DNA from: Pseudonocardia sp. HH130629-09
GTDB taxonomy: Bacteria > Actinomycetota > Actinomycetes > Mycobacteriales > Pseudonocardiaceae
Length of the DNA: 64,000 nt
Assembly (NCBI RefSeq): GCF_001294645.1
Contig: NZ_CP011868.1
Coordinates: 3,906,001 to 3,970,000 of the forward strand
Reading direction: 5' to 3'
Positions 17,100-25,816 of the stretch are shown in pieces (the stretch's first letter is position 1; every line of letters begins with the position of its first letter). The translations under genes were made by a program, and so were the position numbers. Under the pieces are notes generated by a model that was given only the letters and a program-made list of their open reading frames with translations, ran no database searches and had not been told where the DNA came from.

Positions 17100-18314
17100 T
17101 CAGTCGGGCGGGCGCAGGACCGTCGACCCGAGTACGCGGCAGGCCAGCAGCGCCACCTCGACGTCGAGCCGGTCGTCGCCGAGGGGCCGGCCCCGCACCT
17201 CCTCGGCGCGGCGCAGCCGGTACTGCACGGTGTTCTTGTGCAGGTGCAGCTCGCCCGCCGCGGCGGCGAGGCTGCCGCCGCCGCGCAGGTAGGCCGCGAG
17301 GGTGTCGCGGAGTCGGGCGTGCTGCTCGTCGTCGATCGCGAGGTCGCCGAGGATCTCGGCGACCCGGTCGGCGAGCAGGTCGGTGCCCGCGTCGAGCAGC
17401 AGCAGCGGGCCGAGGTCGGCGGCGGTGGTGACCGGGAGCCGGGCCGCGGGGGCGGCGGCGGTGACCACCTCCTGGACCCGGCGGGCCCGGCGGTGCGCGT
17501 CGCGGAACCCGTCGAGGCCGCGGCCGGGACCGCCGAGCGCGACCGACACCGGTCCGGGCGGCAGGGTGACCGGGCCGCCCGCGGCCGGGTACCAGGCCCA
17601 GGAGGTCACCGCGTCCGGGGCGACGACGAGCGGGGCCCGGGGGCAGCCCAGGGCGGCGCCGAGGTCGGCGACGGTGCGTTCCAGGGCACGGCCGGGATCG
17701 GGGGCGTCCGGGTCGGCCCAGAGCACCGCGGCCAGGTGCTCCCCCGCGACCGGGTGCCCGAGCGCCGCCTCGACCTCGGTGACGCTGCCGCCGCGCCCGG
17801 CGAGCACGGCGTCGACCATCGCGAGCCGGGCGGCGTCACGGCGGCGGACCCAGCCGTCGCGTTCGGCCTGGTGGACCGCGACCATCTGCTCGGAGACCCG
17901 GTCGACGTAGCCGAAGGCGACTGCGGTGAGCGCCCGGACGGCGTCGCCGACCTCGGTGGTCCCCAGCCCGGACCCGGCGATGCGCGCGATGAGCTCCTGT
18001 TGGAACACCGACTGGCCCAGCCGGTAGGCCCGCAGGACGACGGTGACCGGGACCCCCTGCTGGGCGAGTCGGCGGGCGAGCTCCCCGGCGACCGGGGGCA
18101 GCGGGACCTCGTCCGGCGCGCGGCCGGTCAGCACGACGAGCGCCCCCTCCAGCGATCCCTGCACGGTCGCGACCAGCAGCTCGCGCACGCGGGGGTCGCG
18201 GCCGAGCTCGGGCAGCCCGGCGTCGATCTCGACGAGCACCCGCGCACCGAGCGCCTCGACGTCGTCGCGGACCTCGGTGGCGAGGCGGGCGAGCAGGGCG
18301 GTCACCGGCGACAC
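17100..18314 (-). CDS. PucR-family transcriptional regulator
   Basis: 404 residues from GTG. The C-terminus has the PucR helix-turn-helix (LRDTLAAYLRGGGSLAAAAGELHLHKNTVQYRLRRAEE), preceded by a GGDEF-like/CdaR middle domain and a RsbRD-like N-terminal part (EVRDDVEALGARVLVEI). Family members activate catabolic operons in response to purines, amino acids or hydrocarbons. It lies downstream of, and parallel to, the ferredoxin and alkane hydroxylase genes, so it is the likely alkB regulator (inference). Confidence 0.88.
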   Translation of the reverse strand: MSPVTALLARLATEVRDDVEALGARVLVEIDAGLPELGRDPRVRELLVATVQGSLEGALVVLTGRAPDEVPLPPVAGELARRLAQQGVPVTVVLRAYRLGQSVFQQELIARIAGSGLGTTEVGDAVRALTAVAFGYVDRVSEQMVAVHQAERDGWVRRRDAARLAMVDAVLAGRGGSVTEVEAALGHPVAGEHLAAVLWADPDAPDPGRALERTVADLGAALGCPRAPLVVAPDAVTSWAWYPAAGGPVTLPPGPVSVALGGPGRGLDGFRDAHRRARRVQEVVTAAAPAARLPVTTAADLGPLLLLDAGTDLLADRVAEILGDLAIDDEQHARLRDTLAAYLRGGGSLAAAAGELHLHKNTVQYRLRRAEEVRGRPLGDDRLDVEVALLACRVLGSTVLRPPD

Positions 18315-18385
18315 GGGACCGACCGTAGCGCGGCGCCCGCCCGGCTCCGGGGATCCGGTGCCGGGCGGGCGCCGTGACCCGGTGC

Positions 18386-18577
18386 TCAGCTCTCCAGGGC
18401 CAGTGCGCGGGCGGGGCAGGCGCGGACGGCGGCGTCCACGTGGGCCCGCTCGGACTCGGGCGGGTGCTCGTCGTGGACGACGACCACGTCGTCCTCCCCC
18501 ACCTCGAACCAGCCGTCGGCCATGGCCTCGCACATCCCGATGCCCTGGCAGACGTCGAGGTCGGCGACGATGCGCAT
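18386..18577 (-). CDS. [3Fe-4S]-type ferredoxin
   Basis: 63 residues: DVCQGIGMCEAMADGWFEV at the N-terminus and AVRACPARALAL at the C-terminus, the cysteine pattern of P450-associated actinobacterial ferredoxins, in which one ligand position is non-cysteine. The start overlaps the AlkB stop (TGATG), so it is translationally coupled to the alkane hydroxylase. It may supply electrons to the fused rubredoxin or to an unlinked P450. No reductase gene is next to it. Confidence 0.88.
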   Translation of the reverse strand: MRIVADLDVCQGIGMCEAMADGWFEVGEDDVVVVHDEHPPESERAHVDAAVRACPARALALES

Positions 18578-19995
18578 CAGACCTCCTCGGTGGTGAGGGC
18601 GACGAAGTCGACCTTCTCGCGGACCCCGCAGTCCGGGCAGCACCAGTCGTCGGGGATCTGCGACCACGGGGTGCCCGCCGGGAAGCCCTCGGCCTCGTTG
18701 CCCGCGGCGACCTCGTAGGTGTGGCCGCAGCCGGGGCAGCGGGCCGCGGTGACGGCGTCGCCCTGGGCCCGGCGGGTGACGTCGGCGGCGGTGTCGGCGA
18801 CCGGGGCCGGGTCGGCGGGCGGCGGGTACGCGGCGAGGAGCTTGTCACGCTTGCCGGGCTGCAGGTTGGCGAAGCGCAGGTCGCCGTCGTAGTGGGCCAC
18901 CACCAGCGGGTCCATCAGCCGGCGGAACACCGGCGGGACGGTGGCGGCCAGCATCATCCCGGTGTAGCCGGTCGGCAGGACCGGGGCCTCCGGGAAGTCG
19001 CGCAGCGTCTGGAACCGGCGGACCGGGTTCGCGTGGTGGTCGGAGTGGCGCTGCAGGTGGTAGAGCAGCACGTTGGTGGCGATGTTGTTGGAGTTCCAGG
19101 AGTGCTCGGGCAGCACGCGCTCGTAGCGGCGGCGGTCCGGCGGGCCGACCTTCTGGCGCAGCATCCCGTAGTGCTCCATGTAGTTCACCAGCTCGAGCAG
19201 GGTGAACCCGAAGACGGCCTGGATCAGCAGGTAGGGCAGCACGCCCCAGCCGAACAGCGCGATGATCGCGCCCCACAGCACCACCGACATCAGCCAGGCG
19301 TTGAGGACGTCGTTGCCGATCCGGAACGGGTGCCGATCGCGGCGGGCGTAGCGCTTGCGCTCCAGGAGCCAGGCGCTGGTCAGCGAGCCGAGCACGGTAC
19401 GCGGCCAGAACCGGTAGAAGCTCTCGCCCATCCGGGCCGAGGCCGGGTCGTCCGGGGTGGAGACGCGCACGTGGTGGCCGCGGTTGTGCTCGACGTAGAA
19501 GTGACCGTAGAACGCCGGGGCGAGCGCGATCTTCGCTGCCCAGCGCTCCACGTCCTCGCGCTTGTGGCCCAGCTCGTGGGCGGTGTTGATGGCGACGCCG
19601 GCGACGGTGCCGAGCGTGACCGCCAAACCGACGTTGCCGACGACCGGCGCCCCCGCGGTGGCGATGTAGAACATGCCCGCGAACAGGCCCGCGTACTGCA
19701 GCGGGAGGTAGGCGTAGGTGACCCAGCGGTAGTAGCGGTCCTCCTCCAGCTCCTCCATCACCTCGTCCGGCGGGTTCGTCGGGTCCTTGCCCGCGAACAG
19801 GTCGATCGTCGGGACGATGCCGAGCACGACGATCGGACCCAGCCACAGCGCCACCGACCAGCCGGTGGCCAGGTGCAGCCCGATCGCGAGGAACGGCAGG
19901 ACCGGGACCAGCAGGCCCAGCAGCCAGGCGTAGCGCTTGCCGTCGTGCCAGGTGTGTTCACCGTTCACCGGTTCGGACAGTGCGTAGGTCCGCAT
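18577..19995 (-). CDS. alkB: Alkane 1-monooxygenase fused to rubredoxin
   Basis: 472 residues. Several membrane helices and the three AlkB histidine boxes are visible: HELGH (140-144), EHNRGHH (169-175) and LQRHSDHH (314-321), plus NYMEHYG. These hold the diiron centre that hydroxylates the terminal carbon of n-alkanes. Residues about 418-470 form a rubredoxin with Cys420, Cys423, Cys453 and Cys456 for one iron. AlkB-rubredoxin fusions are known in actinobacteria and work on mid- to long-chain alkanes. A good GAGGAGG ribosome site precedes the ATG. Confidence 0.95.
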   Translation of the reverse strand: MRTYALSEPVNGEHTWHDGKRYAWLLGLLVPVLPFLAIGLHLATGWSVALWLGPIVVLGIVPTIDLFAGKDPTNPPDEVMEELEEDRYYRWVTYAYLPLQYAGLFAGMFYIATAGAPVVGNVGLAVTLGTVAGVAINTAHELGHKREDVERWAAKIALAPAFYGHFYVEHNRGHHVRVSTPDDPASARMGESFYRFWPRTVLGSLTSAWLLERKRYARRDRHPFRIGNDVLNAWLMSVVLWGAIIALFGWGVLPYLLIQAVFGFTLLELVNYMEHYGMLRQKVGPPDRRRYERVLPEHSWNSNNIATNVLLYHLQRHSDHHANPVRRFQTLRDFPEAPVLPTGYTGMMLAATVPPVFRRLMDPLVVAHYDGDLRFANLQPGKRDKLLAAYPPPADPAPVADTAADVTRRAQGDAVTAARCPGCGHTYEVAAGNEAEGFPAGTPWSQIPDDWCCPDCGVREKVDFVALTTEEV

Positions 19996-20126
19996 CGGGT
20001 TCCTCCTCGCGTCGGCTCTGACGGAACGTTGTGAGCAGACGGTAGGGAGATCGGCCCGCGATTCCTCGGTCGTCGGGACCGAAGATCGGCGCCCCGTTCG
20101 GTCCCGCGGACCGAACGCGCAGGTCG

Positions 20127-20900
20127 TCAGCGGTCCCAGCGGAACAACCGGACCGCGCCCACCGCACCGACCAGCACCGCGACGACCAGCCCGACGACGG
20201 CTCCGGTGTCCGGTGGGACCCCGCGCCACGCCGTCCCGAGCAGCTCCGACGTCGCGCCGTAGGGCAGGGTCCGGCCGATCTCGGCGAGCGGGCCGGGCAG
20301 GCTCCGCGGGTCGCCGAACATGCCGCCGAGCAGCCCGGTGCCGAAGAACAGCATGACCCCGGCCGCGACGGCCGCGTTCGCCGTCGGGGCCAGCGCCGCG
20401 ACCAGCGCCCCCACCGCGAAGAACGCCGCCGTAGCCAGGACCAGCCCGCCCAGCGCCGCCCACGGCGCGGCGGGCATCCGCGCGCCGAACACCGGCACCG
20501 CGACCGCCAGCGCGACGCCGACACCGGCCGCGACCTGCACGACCCCGACCACCGCCTGCGCCACCAGCACCGGCACCGGGCCCGCCGGGGTGACCCCGAG
20601 GCGGCGCAGCACCCCGCTGCGCCGGTAGGCCGCCACGAAGCTCGGCACGTTCACCATGCCGACCAGGGCGAGCACCGTGGCGATCGCGATCGGCAGCCCG
20701 ACGACCTCCACCACCGAGCGGTCGCCGAGGACGTCCGGGGGCAGCTCCGGCGCCGTCGCGCCGACCATCACCAGGATCAGTAGCGGCAGCACCAGCGGGA
20801 CCACCAGGCCCGCGGTGTCCCGGGCGACCATCCTGAGCTCCGCGGCGACGAGTGCCCGCCACCCGGCGAGCGGCAGCCCGGACCGGACCGGGGCGCTCAC
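20127..20900 (-). CDS. ABC-2 type transporter permease
   Basis: 257 residues from GTG, with about six hydrophobic segments (e.g. GLVVPLVLPLLILVMVGA, GLPIAIATVLALVGMVNV, TAAFFAVGALVAALAP). It is the membrane half of a drug- or lipid-type exporter. Its start overlaps the ATPase stop (GTGA), so the pair is one operon. Substrate unknown. Confidence 0.88.
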   Translation of the reverse strand: MSAPVRSGLPLAGWRALVAAELRMVARDTAGLVVPLVLPLLILVMVGATAPELPPDVLGDRSVVEVVGLPIAIATVLALVGMVNVPSFVAAYRRSGVLRRLGVTPAGPVPVLVAQAVVGVVQVAAGVGVALAVAVPVFGARMPAAPWAALGGLVLATAAFFAVGALVAALAPTANAAVAAGVMLFFGTGLLGGMFGDPRSLPGPLAEIGRTLPYGATSELLGTAWRGVPPDTGAVVGLVVAVLVGAVGAVRLFRWDR

Positions 20901-21838
20901 GCCGCCACCTCCCCCGCCGTCGCCGGGCGGTCCTCGCGGCCCCGGTGCCCGGTGAGCGCCAGGAACGCCTCGTCGAGGCCGGGGCGCTCGGCACGCAGCC
21001 CGGTGGCGACGACGCCCTGCCGGACGAGCTCGGCCCCGACCGGGCCCAGCAGCCCGCCTCCGCCGGTCACGGTGACGTCGTGCCCGACCCGGGACACCTC
21101 CGTGACACCGGGCAGGGCGAGCAGCCCGGCCCGGTCGAACCCGGCGTCGGTCCGGAACCGGACGTACTCCCCGAGCCCGGCGGCCGCGACGAGCCCGGCC
21201 GGGGTCGCGTCGGCGACGACCCGGCCCGCGTCGAGCAGCAGGACCCGGTCGCAGAGCCGTTCGACCTCGTCCATCCGGTGGCTGACCAGCAGTACCGCGA
21301 CACCGTCGGCGGCGAGGTCGCGCACCAGGTCGAGCACGGTCTCCCGGGACGCCGGGTCCAGACCGGTGGTCAGCTCGTCGAGGACCACCACCCGGGGTGC
21401 CCCGACCAGCGCGAGCGCCACCGACAGGCGCTGGGCCTGGCCGCCGGAGAGCCGGTCGAACCGGGTCCCGGCCTGCGCGGACAGCCCGACCGCCTCGAGC
21501 AGCTCCGCCGGCTCCCGCCCGGTGCGGTGCAGGGACCGGTGCAGGTGCACCAGCTCGGTGGCCGTGAGCATGTCGTGCAGGGCGGCCTCCTGCAGCTGCA
21601 CCCCCAGGACCGCGCGGACGGCACGCCGGTCCCGGCGCGGGTCCAGCCCGAGCACCCGCACCGTGCCGGAGTCGGGGGCGCGCAGCCCCGCGACGCACTC
21701 GACGGTCGTCGTCTTGCCGGCTCCGTTGGGTCCGAGCAGCCCGACGACCGACCCCTCGGGCACCGACAGGTCGACCCCGTCGGCGGCCACCGTGTCGCCG
21801 TAGCGCTTGTGCAGCCGGTGCACCTCGATCGCATCCAT
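20897..21838 (-). CDS. ABC transporter ATP-binding protein
   Basis: 313 residues with Walker A GPNGAGKTT, signature LSGGQAQRL, Walker B VVVLDELTTGLDP and switch His in LVSHRMDEVE. The C-terminal 90 residues are the extra domain seen in DrrA-like exporters. It is divergent from a two-component system 62 bases away, an arrangement typical of exporters controlled by that system. The shorter start at 21838 puts Walker A at the usual distance. Confidence 0.93.
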   Translation of the reverse strand: MDAIEVHRLHKRYGDTVAADGVDLSVPEGSVVGLLGPNGAGKTTTVECVAGLRAPDSGTVRVLGLDPRRDRRAVRAVLGVQLQEAALHDMLTATELVHLHRSLHRTGREPAELLEAVGLSAQAGTRFDRLSGGQAQRLSVALALVGAPRVVVLDELTTGLDPASRETVLDLVRDLAADGVAVLLVSHRMDEVERLCDRVLLLDAGRVVADATPAGLVAAAGLGEYVRFRTDAGFDRAGLLALPGVTEVSRVGHDVTVTGGGGLLGPVGAELVRQGVVATGLRAERPGLDEAFLALTGHRGREDRPATAGEVAA

Positions 21839-21900
21839 GCCGTCCACGGTGGCGGCCGGACCGGCGCCGGGGTCAGTGCCGGACGTCGTGACCCCGGACC

Positions 21901-23076
21901 ATGACTTCCGGCACCGGTGCCCGCGCCGCACCGTGCCCTACCGTGTCCGACGTGCGCCGGATCGACCCGAACGTCGTGGCCGGACTCATCATGAGCGTGC
22001 TGTGCGGCATCCTCGCCGTCCCGGTGGCGCTGGAGCAGGCAGCCGGAGTCGCGAGCCCCCTCGGCCCGCCGTGGCTGTGGTGGGCCGCCTACGCCGCGTT
22101 TCTCCTCGCGCTGGTGGTGGGGGGCTGGCTGGACGAGGTCGTCGGGCCGGTCGCGGTCCGAGCGCTGCTCGCGCTGATGGTGCTCGCCTCGTCGGCGCTG
22201 GTCCTGCTCGGCGCGCACTTCGGCTGGCTGCCGATCTTCCTGGTCGTCACCGCGTCCGTCTCCACCTACCACCTGCGGGGCCCGGCGACCGCCGCGATCG
22301 TCGTCGGCAACGTCGGGGTCGCCGCCGCGGCGGCGCTGGTCGCGGGCGGGTCGGTGCAGGTCGCGGCGGTCACCGGCGCGATCTACCTGCTGCTGCAGAG
22401 CGCCTCGGTGCTGCTCATCGTGGCGCTGCACCGGGAGGAGGCGTCGCGACGACGCCTCGCCGCCGCGCACGCCGAGCTCGCGGCCGCGGGCGCCGCGCTC
22501 GCCGAGACCAGCCGGGCCCAGGAGCGGCTGCGGATCTCCCGGGAGCTGCACGACCTCGTCGGGCACCAGCTCACCGCGCTCGCCCTGGAGCTGGAGATCG
22601 CGACGCACAGCGGCGACGACCCGGGCGGGCACGTCGCGCGGGCCCGTGCGCTGGCCGGTGACCTGCTCACCGACGTCCGCACGACCGTCGGGCAGCTGCG
22701 CGGCCGCGCCCCCGACCTGGCGGCCACCCTGGAGAGGGTCGCCGGGCAGCTGCCCCGCCCGGTGGTGCACGTGCGCGTCGCCGACGGGGTCGCCGCCGAC
22801 GAGGAGCGGACGCTCGCGGTGGTCCGCTGCGTGCAGGAGATCCTCACCAACGCCATCCGGCACGGCGACGCGGACATCGTGTGGATCGACCTGTCCCCCG
22901 TCCCCGGCGGCGGCCTGCGGCTGTCCGCCCGCGACGACGGCCGCGGTCCCGCCGCCGACGTGGTCCCCGGGAACGGGCTGCGCGGCCTGGCCGAACGGGC
23001 CGAGGCGTTCGGCGGGTCGGTCGACTGGGGCCCCGCCGCACCGCGCGGGTTCGTCGTCACGGCAGTGCTGCCGTGA
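21901..23076 (+). CDS. NarL/DesK-type sensor histidine kinase
   Basis: 391 residues with about five transmembrane segments (residues 25-175), then the HisKA_3 box RISRELHDLVGHQLTAL with phospho-acceptor His217, and a HATPase domain (NAIRHGDADIVW, DDGRGPAAD, GLRGLAERAEAFGG). It senses an unknown membrane signal and phosphorylates the coupled response regulator, whose GTG overlaps its stop. It likely controls the divergent ABC exporter. Confidence 0.92.
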   Translation: MTSGTGARAAPCPTVSDVRRIDPNVVAGLIMSVLCGILAVPVALEQAAGVASPLGPPWLWWAAYAAFLLALVVGGWLDEVVGPVAVRALLALMVLASSALVLLGAHFGWLPIFLVVTASVSTYHLRGPATAAIVVGNVGVAAAAALVAGGSVQVAAVTGAIYLLLQSASVLLIVALHREEASRRRLAAAHAELAAAGAALAETSRAQERLRISRELHDLVGHQLTALALELEIATHSGDDPGGHVARARALAGDLLTDVRTTVGQLRGRAPDLAATLERVAGQLPRPVVHVRVADGVAADEERTLAVVRCVQEILTNAIRHGDADIVWIDLSPVPGGGLRLSARDDGRGPAADVVPGNGLRGLAERAEAFGGSVDWGPAAPRGFVVTAVLP

Positions 23077-23777
23077 CCGGGCCGACGACGCCCGGTGGCC
23101 GGCCGGTGCGCGTGGTGCTCGTCGACGACCAGACCCTGGTTCGGCACGGCATCCGCGGGCTGCTCGGCCTGGCCGACGGGGTCGAGGTCGTCGCCGAGGC
23201 CGGGGACGGTGCGGAGGGGGTGGCCGCCGTCGTCGAGCACGACCCGGACGTGCTGCTGCTGGACCTGCGCATGCCCCGTCACGACGGGCTGTGGGCGCTG
23301 ACCGAGCTGCGCTCGCGCGGGCTCGACGTGCCGGTGCTCGTCCTCACCACCTTCGACGACGACGAGCTGGTCCTGTCCGCGCTGCGCGCCGGGGCCCGCG
23401 GCTACCTGCTCAAGGACGTGACCCTCGACCAGCTCGTCGGCGCGGTGCGGACCCTCGCCGACGGAGGCACCCTGATCAGCCCGGCCGTCACCGACCGGTT
23501 GCTGCGCGCGGTGCGCGACGGCCCGCCCCCGGCCGACGACGGCTCCGGCGTCGGCCCGCAGGACCTGTCGGCCCGCGAGGTCGAGGTGCTGCGGCTGCTC
23601 GCCGCCGGGCACAGCAACCGTGAGATCGCGCAGGTCCTCGTGCTGGCGGAGGGCACGGTGAAGAACCACGTGTCCAGCGTGCTGCTGAAACTGGGCACGC
23701 GGGACCGGACCCGGGCGGTGCTGCGGGCCCTGCACCACGGCCTGCTCGACCCGCCACGGGGCCGGGACGGGGTCTGA
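23073..23777 (+). CDS. LuxR/NarL-type response regulator
   Basis: 234 residues. Receiver domain with phospho-acceptor Asp64 (LLLDLRMPRHDG) and Lys in RGYLLKDV; C-terminal LuxR helix-turn-helix LSAREVEVLRLLAAGHSNREIAQVL. GTG start overlaps the kinase stop, so expression is coupled. Confidence 0.93.
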   Translation: MTGPTTPGGRPVRVVLVDDQTLVRHGIRGLLGLADGVEVVAEAGDGAEGVAAVVEHDPDVLLLDLRMPRHDGLWALTELRSRGLDVPVLVLTTFDDDELVLSALRAGARGYLLKDVTLDQLVGAVRTLADGGTLISPAVTDRLLRAVRDGPPPADDGSGVGPQDLSAREVEVLRLLAAGHSNREIAQVLVLAEGTVKNHVSSVLLKLGTRDRTRAVLRALHHGLLDPPRGRDGV

Positions 23778-23957
23778 CCCGACCGTCCGACGGCGACGCG
23801 GCGGCGGGTCACGATCGCGCTCCGTGGTCACGGGTGTCACCCGTTCCGACGCGATTGAGCTGCCCGTTCCCGGGTACTCCTCACTCAGCCGGGTGAGGAT
23901 CGACGGAAGGATCGTCATGACCGACACACAGAGGGACCTCCGTTCCGGACTCCGTCG

Positions 23958-24206
23958 GTGTCGTCGTCGGACGGGCGCCTGCCGCCGATCCGCCGGCGGC
24001 CTCCGGTGACGCCGGACCTCGCCCGGGCCACCGACGCCGTCAGCAGGCTGATCCACGAGCTCGGTCCTGCCGTCAGCCGGGACGCCGTGGTCGCCGCCGT
24101 CGCGCAGGCCTGCGACGACCTGCGCGGCAGCCCGGTGGGTGCGCTGCCCGAGCTGGTCGAGCGGCTGGCCAGGGCCCGCCTGGAGCAGTCGACCGCAGGC
24201 CTCTGA
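23958..24206 (+). CDS. Small hypothetical protein, three-helix-bundle-like
   Basis: 82 residues from GTG. The pattern ATDAVSRLIHELGPAVSRDAVVAAVAQACDDL followed by LPELVERLARARLEQ resembles short actinobacterial three-helix-bundle dimerisation proteins. There is no strong ribosome site, and another short start (ATG 23917, with GGAAGG upstream) lies in a different frame, so the coding start is uncertain. No catalytic motif. Confidence 0.5.
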   Translation: MSSSDGRLPPIRRRPPVTPDLARATDAVSRLIHELGPAVSRDAVVAAVAQACDDLRGSPVGALPELVERLARARLEQSTAGL

Positions 24207-24254
24207 GCCGCCCGCCCCGGCATGGGGAGCCGGGCGTCCGGGTACCCCCGCCCG

Positions 24255-24491
24255 ATGAGCGACGAGGAGAACGACACCGGACGCGCGAGTCCCCCGATCG
24301 ACCCGGCACGTGCGCTCGACGAACTCGAGGAACGCGTGCTCGGCAAGCGGGTCGACGCCGGCGACACCGAGGCCGATCGCGAGGAGTCTTCGGACGACAC
24401 CACGTCCGAGGGCGCGGCCGAGCCGGAACCCGTCGAGGGCACCGGCGAGCCGGGCGAGGCCGGAACCGGGGTGGACGCCCCCACCGACTGA
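24255..24491 (+). CDS. Small acidic, probably disordered protein
   Basis: 78 residues from ATG, very rich in Glu, Asp, Gly and Pro. Only RALDELEERVLGKRVDAGDTE looks helical. No recognised family. It sits between the two-component genes and the insertion-sequence island. Real coding status rests on codon usage and its start; function cannot be inferred. Confidence 0.45.
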   Translation: MSDEENDTGRASPPIDPARALDELEERVLGKRVDAGDTEADREESSDDTTSEGAAEPEPVEGTGEPGEAGTGVDAPTD

Positions 24492-24783
24492 GGCCATCCC
24501 GCCCATCGGGCGCTCCTCGCGGGCCCCGGCACGGTCGTCCGGGTCCGGACGCAGCCCGACCGGACCCGGACACACTGCGTCATGTCCCGACGGTGACGTA
24601 CGGAACACAACCGACATAAGGTGCCTTCTCGACGATGCCGTCCCAGGAGGTACCAATGAGCCTTTGCCAACCTGGTGTTGGGGCTGGTCAGAGCCTGTGC
24701 GGCGTGGCGTGCCCCCGAATGGGTGAAGCTCCTGGTAGACGGGCGATTGCTGAGATCGAAACCGTCCAACCAGGAGCTTCAAG

Positions 24784-25749
24784 GTGCTGTCCTACCCGTC
24801 CGGGATGACCGTGTCCAGCCGTGCCCTGCACGTACTCTCTGACGCGCTACGGGCGCACCGCAACCAGCGGGCGACCCGCTGGCGGAAGCTGACGTGCGGC
24901 CGCCAGGCCCTGCTCGTGGTCGCCCACCTGCGCAAGGGCGAGACCTACACCGACCTCGCCTGCGGTTTCCGGGTCGGGACCTCGACGGTCTACCGCTACC
25001 TGCGCGAGGCGATCGACCTGCTCGCGGCAATGGCCCCCACCCTCGAGCAGGCCATCGAGATCGCCATCGGCAAGGCGTTCGTGATCCTCGACGGCACCTT
25101 GCTGCGCATCGACCGCGTCGGGATGGCCTCGGGCTATGACCGCGGGTTCTACTCCGGCAAGCACAAGTGCCACTGAGCCCTTTTCAACCTGCCGTTCCGG
25201 CAGCTCAGGGGCCTGGTTGTGTGGGTGCAGACGCCGAGCTGGCGAGCCGGTGACCTGTGCAGCTGTGGTCAGAGCAGTTGCGCTGCAACCTTCGCGATCT
25301 CCTGACGCAGAAGCTCGCTGGTCAGGTTGAAAAAGGCTCACTGACTCAACGTCCAGGTCATCGCCGACCCCGCCGGCCGGCTGGTGTGGATCTCCCCGCC
25401 GCTTCCCGGAGCCCGCCACGACATGGGCGCCGCCCGCGAGCACGGCATCATCGACGCCCTGACCGAACATGACATCCCCGCCGCGGCCGATACCGCCTAC
25501 CAGGGCGCCGGCCCGACGGTCGCGGTCCCGCACCGGCGGCGACGCAAGGACCCCGACACCGGCCGGTTCCGCCCGCTGTCGCACAACCAGCGCGAGGTCA
25601 ACGCCGCTCACTCACGCCGCCGCGGACCCGGTGAGCGGGTCAACGCCGAGCTGAAGAACTGGAAGATCCTGCGCAAGATCCGCTCCAGCCCGAACCGGGC
25701 CGGACAGCTCATCGCCGCAGTTCAGACCCTCATGATCGTCAACACCTGA
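24784..25749 (+). pseudogene. IS5-family transposase, interrupted by a MITE
   Basis: N-terminal part (GTG 24784 to 25173): helix-turn-helix GETYTDLACGFRVGTSTVYRYL, then the first catalytic Asp in VILDGTLL and the end ...YSGKHKCH. The gene resumes after the insert at about 25344 with NVQVIADPAGRLVWISPPLPG, AADTAYQGAG (second Asp) and GERVNAELKNWKILRKIR (Glu). Joined, the two parts give a normal-length DDE_Tnp_4 protein. As it stands, translation stops at the insert's first TGA. Confidence 0.87.
25174..25340 (+). mobile_element. 167-bp MITE nested inside the IS5 transposase
   Basis: Ends are imperfect inverted repeats TGAGCCCTTTTCAACCTG and CAGGTTGAAAAAGGCTCA (17 of 18 match). These resemble the host IS's own ends (TGAGCCTTTGCCAACCTG), so it was probably mobilised by a related transposase. 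CACTG occurs at 25171-25175 and again at 25339-25343, a candidate 5-bp target duplication. No coding capacity. A partial copy recurs at 27238. Confidence 0.82.
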
Positions 25750-25768
25750 CCAGGTTGGCAAAGGCTCA

Positions 25769-25816
25769 GTTAACTTAGCGGGGTGTGTCGCTGCCCTGTA
25801 GGTCTCTGGCTGGTTG
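25769..25816. repeat. Direct repeat, copy 1 (48 bp)
   Basis: TTAACTTAGCGGGGTGTGTC...GGTCTCTGGCTGGTTG; nearly identical to 27313-27359 (one base shorter there). Both copies directly follow an IS5/MITE-type right end (GGCTCA). It is a scar of an older element or a duplicated target, later invaded by the IS256 element. Confidence 0.8.

Larger units (their letters stand above)
24657..25768 (+). mobile_element. IS5-family insertion sequence, inactivated
   Basis: Bounded by perfect 20-bp terminal inverted repeats, TGAGCCTTTGCCAACCTGGT at 24657-24676 and its complement at 25749-25768. It carries one DDE transposase gene, which is split by a small non-autonomous element. No convincing target duplication is seen; the right end abuts the direct-repeat sequence at 25769, suggesting insertion into older element debris. 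Confidence 0.85.
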
